Shown: piece after piece, positions 34,213 through 36,129 of the stretch
Numbering within the stretch: the first letter of the stretch is position 1
Layout of the letters: every line of letters begins with the position of its first letter
Assembly: GCA_949296825.1 (NCBI GenBank)
Contig: CASFQZ010000099.1
Location: 1 to 36,129, forward strand
Source: an uncultured Eubacteriales bacterium
Lineage (GTDB): Bacteria > Bacillota > Clostridia > Oscillospirales > Acutalibacteraceae
Length of the DNA stretch: 36,129 bases
Reading direction: 5' to 3'
Made by a program: the position numbers and the translations under genes
The notes under the pieces: generated by a model
Databases searched by the model: none
Seen by the model: only the letters and a program-made list of their open reading frames with translations
Told to the model about the DNA's origin: nothing

Positions 34213-34302
34213 GAGCGGCGCAGTATTTCCTTCCTGTTGCAAAAAGAAATACTGCTCTTTTGATGAAAATATATTACTGCGCCGCCTCTTTTCTTTTTCT
34301 TT
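34213..34302. repeat. Three-segment alternative hairpin
   Basis: Segment a (34215-34229, containing GCGGCGCAGTATTTC) can pair with segment b (GAAATACTGC, 34246-34255) over 10 bp, or with segment c (TACTGCGCCGC, 34275-34285) over 11 bp, but not with both. CTCTTTT follows both b and c. It may be a second terminator, a small palindromic element or an attenuator-like fold. Confidence 0.7.
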
Positions 34303-34311
34303 AAAATCTCG

Positions 34312-34317
34312 TATAAT
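34312..34317 (+). promoter_or_regulatory. Probable -10 of the esterase gene
   Basis: Perfect TATAAT 32 bp before the chosen ATG; the -35 (ttttct) is poor. Confidence 0.45.
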
Positions 34318-34349
34318 GTGAGCGGTATGAATTGTCAAGGGATGAGCTT

Positions 34350-35021
34350 ATGGTTTCTCTTTTTATAAAAAAGAAGACAGTGGAAATTTTTCCGGGCGAA
34401 CAACCGGACAGTCCGGTCGTTTTCTTGAATACCTTTGCCGGGGAAGGACAAAAAATCGCCTGCCTTTTGCAAAAAGCTGGGGTGGATTTGTCATTGGCTG
34501 CGATCAGTGGATTGGATTGGAATGCCAATCTGTCCCCCTGGACCGCGTCGCCGCTGTCATCAAGGGACCCGCCTTTTGCCGGCGGAGCGGCGGATCATCT
34601 TGCGTTGCTGACGGAAAAAATTCTCCCGGAAACGGAAAAATTTTTACCGGGCAAACCGGCGTGGCGAGGCATTGCCGGTTATTCTCTCGCGGGGCTGTTT
34701 GCTCTGTACGCGCTGTATCAGACCGATATATTCACCCGAGCCGCCTGTATGTCATCATCATTCTGGTTCCCTGGTCTTTTGCCGTATGCTGTCTCTCATG
34801 AAATGAAGCGAAAGCCGGATTGTCTTTATTTTTCCCTGGGGGACAACGAGCATAAAACCAGACATCCTTTGCTTCGGCAGGTTCGTCCCAACACAGAGCA
34901 GTTATATGCGCATTATCAACAGCAGGGGATAAAAACCGTCCTGCAATATCCTCCCGGCAATCATTTCCGAAATCCGGAAGATCGAACAGCCTCCGGCATT
35001 CAGTGGATTACGGAGCAATAA
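34350..35021 (+). CDS. Esterase-like alpha/beta hydrolase
   Basis: About 223 residues in the putative esterase (Fes/IroE/EstD-like) fold. The nucleophile elbow GYSLAG gives Ser112; Asp165 in SLGDNEHK and His205 in PPGNHFRN complete a plausible triad. ATG 34350 has AAGGGA at 7 bp; an in-frame TTG at 34332 lies too close to the promoter. No signal peptide, so cytoplasmic. Proteins of this group hydrolyse esters, including ferric-siderophore and acyl esters; the real substrate is not evident. Single gene between two terminators. Confidence 0.87.
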   Translation: MVSLFIKKKTVEIFPGEQPDSPVVFLNTFAGEGQKIACLLQKAGVDLSLAAISGLDWNANLSPWTASPLSSRDPPFAGGAADHLALLTEKILPETEKFLPGKPAWRGIAGYSLAGLFALYALYQTDIFTRAACMSSSFWFPGLLPYAVSHEMKRKPDCLYFSLGDNEHKTRHPLLRQVRPNTEQLYAHYQQQGIKTVLQYPPGNHFRNPEDRTASGIQWITEQ

Positions 35022-35026
35022 AGAGC

Positions 35027-35059
35027 AAAAAAGAGCAGAAATTTACCTGCTCTTTTTTT
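35027..35059. terminator. Bidirectional terminator
   Basis: AAAAAAGAGCAG (35027-35038) pairs with CTGCTCTTTTTT (35047-35058), giving T runs on both strands between the convergent esterase and phosphotransferase genes. Confidence 0.88.
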
Positions 35060-35167
35060 ATCTTGACAGCGTTACTCTTTTGAAAGACCGTTTTCCGCAA
35101 GCCTCCATTTCAAAATTGCCGGAACAGTGCCGCATTCTGTGCTTTGCGTCGAACCCTTCTTTGAACT

Positions 35168-35953
35168 TCAGCCAAATACCTCTGCGGCCGCAATAATTTT
35201 AAGCATGGATTCATCTGCTCGATCTCTGCCATATGCGTCGAGAAAACGCTCACGGTACTTGTTTGTTTTTAGATTATACCAAAGCGTCCAAACACCCCAA
35301 AACAAATCAATATGTCTGTCGCCGACGCCGCCGTTGCCGACATCAATAAACCCTGAGAATTTCCAGTTGCTGAGGATGATGTTCGGCAGACAATAGTCGC
35401 CGTGAAGAAGAACCTTGCTTTGCAGGGCAGCTTTCCCATCAGTCAGGACGGCATAGGCCTCCTGCGCTGAGCGGTATCCGAAAGAATTGGGGAAATGGGA
35501 TTTTTCATAATTGCCTGTGAGATAATTATTCTCCGCTGTCGCAAGATATTCCGTTGTTCTGTTCATGATCGGGCAGCCGTCATAGTCTGTTTCGTGCAGC
35601 TTTCTTAATTCACTGGCGATGGTGTCGCATAGGCGCGTAGGGTTTATCAGATACGCTTCATAGGTGCAGTCTTCGCCGGAAACAGCCGTTGTTAAGAGCC
35701 AATCACAGTCAGCCGAAATATAATGCAGCGCTTCTGCGCCCAGACCTTTTGCGTAAAAATACGAAGTCATTTTGGCTTCTTTCTCAAGCGTTCCGCGGTT
35801 CGAGCGTTTTAAGTAGTAGCCCTTGTCCTTATCAATAAAATACACGCTGGCTTCGGGGGAACAAGAAGAATCGTAAATATTGGCTCCGTCTAAAAAGGGC
35901 AAAAGATCCTTGGGTATTTCCTTTGGAATTTGCTTACATAACGCTTTTTTCAT
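35168..35953 (-). CDS. Aminoglycoside 3'-phosphotransferase-like kinase
   Basis: A 261-residue protein kinase-like enzyme of the APH(3') type, of nearly the same length as APH(3')-IIIa (264). Present are the catalytic loop HGDYCLPN (His184, Asp186, Asn191), the metal-binding FIDVGNGGVGD (Asp204) and the downstream RHIDLFWGVW helix; the N-lobe has YYLKR for the ATP lysine. Spacing of these residues follows APH(3') with a constant shift. It would phosphorylate kanamycin-like antibiotics, or a natural substrate if this is a chromosomal relative; resistance is not proven. GGGGGAT precedes the ATG. Its TATAAT (35999-36004) overlaps the stop of the truncated gene upstream. Confidence 0.88.
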   Translation of the reverse strand: MKKALCKQIPKEIPKDLLPFLDGANIYDSSCSPEASVYFIDKDKGYYLKRSNRGTLEKEAKMTSYFYAKGLGAEALHYISADCDWLLTTAVSGEDCTYEAYLINPTRLCDTIASELRKLHETDYDGCPIMNRTTEYLATAENNYLTGNYEKSHFPNSFGYRSAQEAYAVLTDGKAALQSKVLLHGDYCLPNIILSNWKFSGFIDVGNGGVGDRHIDLFWGVWTLWYNLKTNKYRERFLDAYGRDRADESMLKIIAAAEVFG

Positions 35954-35999
35954 TGAATATCCCCCATATAACTTCTATCGGGATTTATCAGATGAGCGA

Positions 36000-36129
36000 T
36001 TATACACTCTCGGTGCGCGCACGCTTCTCTCGTGAACCGGAAATATTCATGTCTTCCGGCTGGAGCTTCGCCGAAACCTTCTTCGCGTCGATTTCACTCT
36101 TGAAAAGCAAGACAACCGTCTCGACGTGA
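36000..36129 (-). CDS. C-terminal end of a probable RlmD/TrmA-type RNA methyltransferase, partial
   Basis: The minus strand is open from the window edge to TAA at 36000-36002, giving 42 residues that begin HVETVVLLFKSE and continue EIDAKKVSAKLQPEDMN. HVETVVLL is the C-terminal signature of RlmD/TrmA uracil-5-methyltransferases, where it closes the active-site lobe. The tail after it is not part of the core enzyme and ends with the basic SREKRARTESV. The remainder lies outside, so whether the gene is intact or a fragment cannot be told. Confidence 0.5.
   Translation of the reverse strand, partial: HVETVVLLFKSEIDAKKVSAKLQPEDMNISGSREKRARTESV

Noticed and set aside
35923..36129. A plus-strand 68-residue frame at the right edge
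   Set aside because: It is opposite the kinase start and the HVETVVLL frame, and has no ribosome site.

Overview
The window looks like chromosome from an anaerobic Bacillota, most likely class Clostridia and probably Oscillospiraceae/Ruminococcaceae. Supporting signs are strong AAGGAGG-type ribosome sites, a dockerin-tailed exoprotein, a tiny 2[4Fe-4S] ferredoxin, a tryptophan T-box, the TrpB2 form of tryptophan synthase beta, KDG kinase/KDPG aldolase genes and many two-component and ABC genes. Base composition is near balanced except for an AT-rich stretch at about 26.8-28.4 kb. The species call is inference from gene content only.

Left part (1-6.3 kb): the 3' end of a large secreted protein built of 124-residue pre-peptidase C-terminal (PPC)-like repeats, a Pro/Glu linker and a type I dockerin; then recQ, an OmpR-family response regulator and its histidine kinase, close enough to be one transcript; then a convergent MFS permease. 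From 6.4 to 11.2 kb lies an operon of an ABC ATPase, an 8-TM FtsX-type permease and a membrane-anchored protein with three Ig-like repeats. A direct repeat upstream of its promoter could be the site of the nearby response regulator.

Middle part (11.3-24.9 kb): a metal-export locus (P1B-type ATPase, separate HMA metallochaperone-like protein, divergent ArsR/SmtB repressor followed by an AraC regulator), a membrane acyltransferase, trpB2 behind a Trp-specific T-box, ftsH, pyruvate kinase, a HAD phosphatase overlapping thiamine pyrophosphokinase, a ferredoxin, and an operon kdgK-eda-ilvD that reads leftward from about 26.7 kb.

Right part (26.7-36.1 kb): an AT-rich region with two orphan envelope proteins, a LysR gene divergent from a marR-ABC-ABC operon encoding a heterodimeric multidrug-type exporter with one degenerate ATP site, an esterase-like hydrolase, an aminoglycoside phosphotransferase-like kinase, and at the edge the C-terminal end of a probable RlmD/TrmA-type RNA methyltransferase.

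I see no CRISPR array, tRNA, rRNA, transposase, integrase or phage gene. No clear new multi-gene defence or metabolic system is visible. The most unusual points are the conversion-like pattern in the PPC repeats, the possible regulatory circuit around the FtsX/Ig-like operon, the orphan envelope proteins, and a three-segment alternative hairpin near 34.2 kb.
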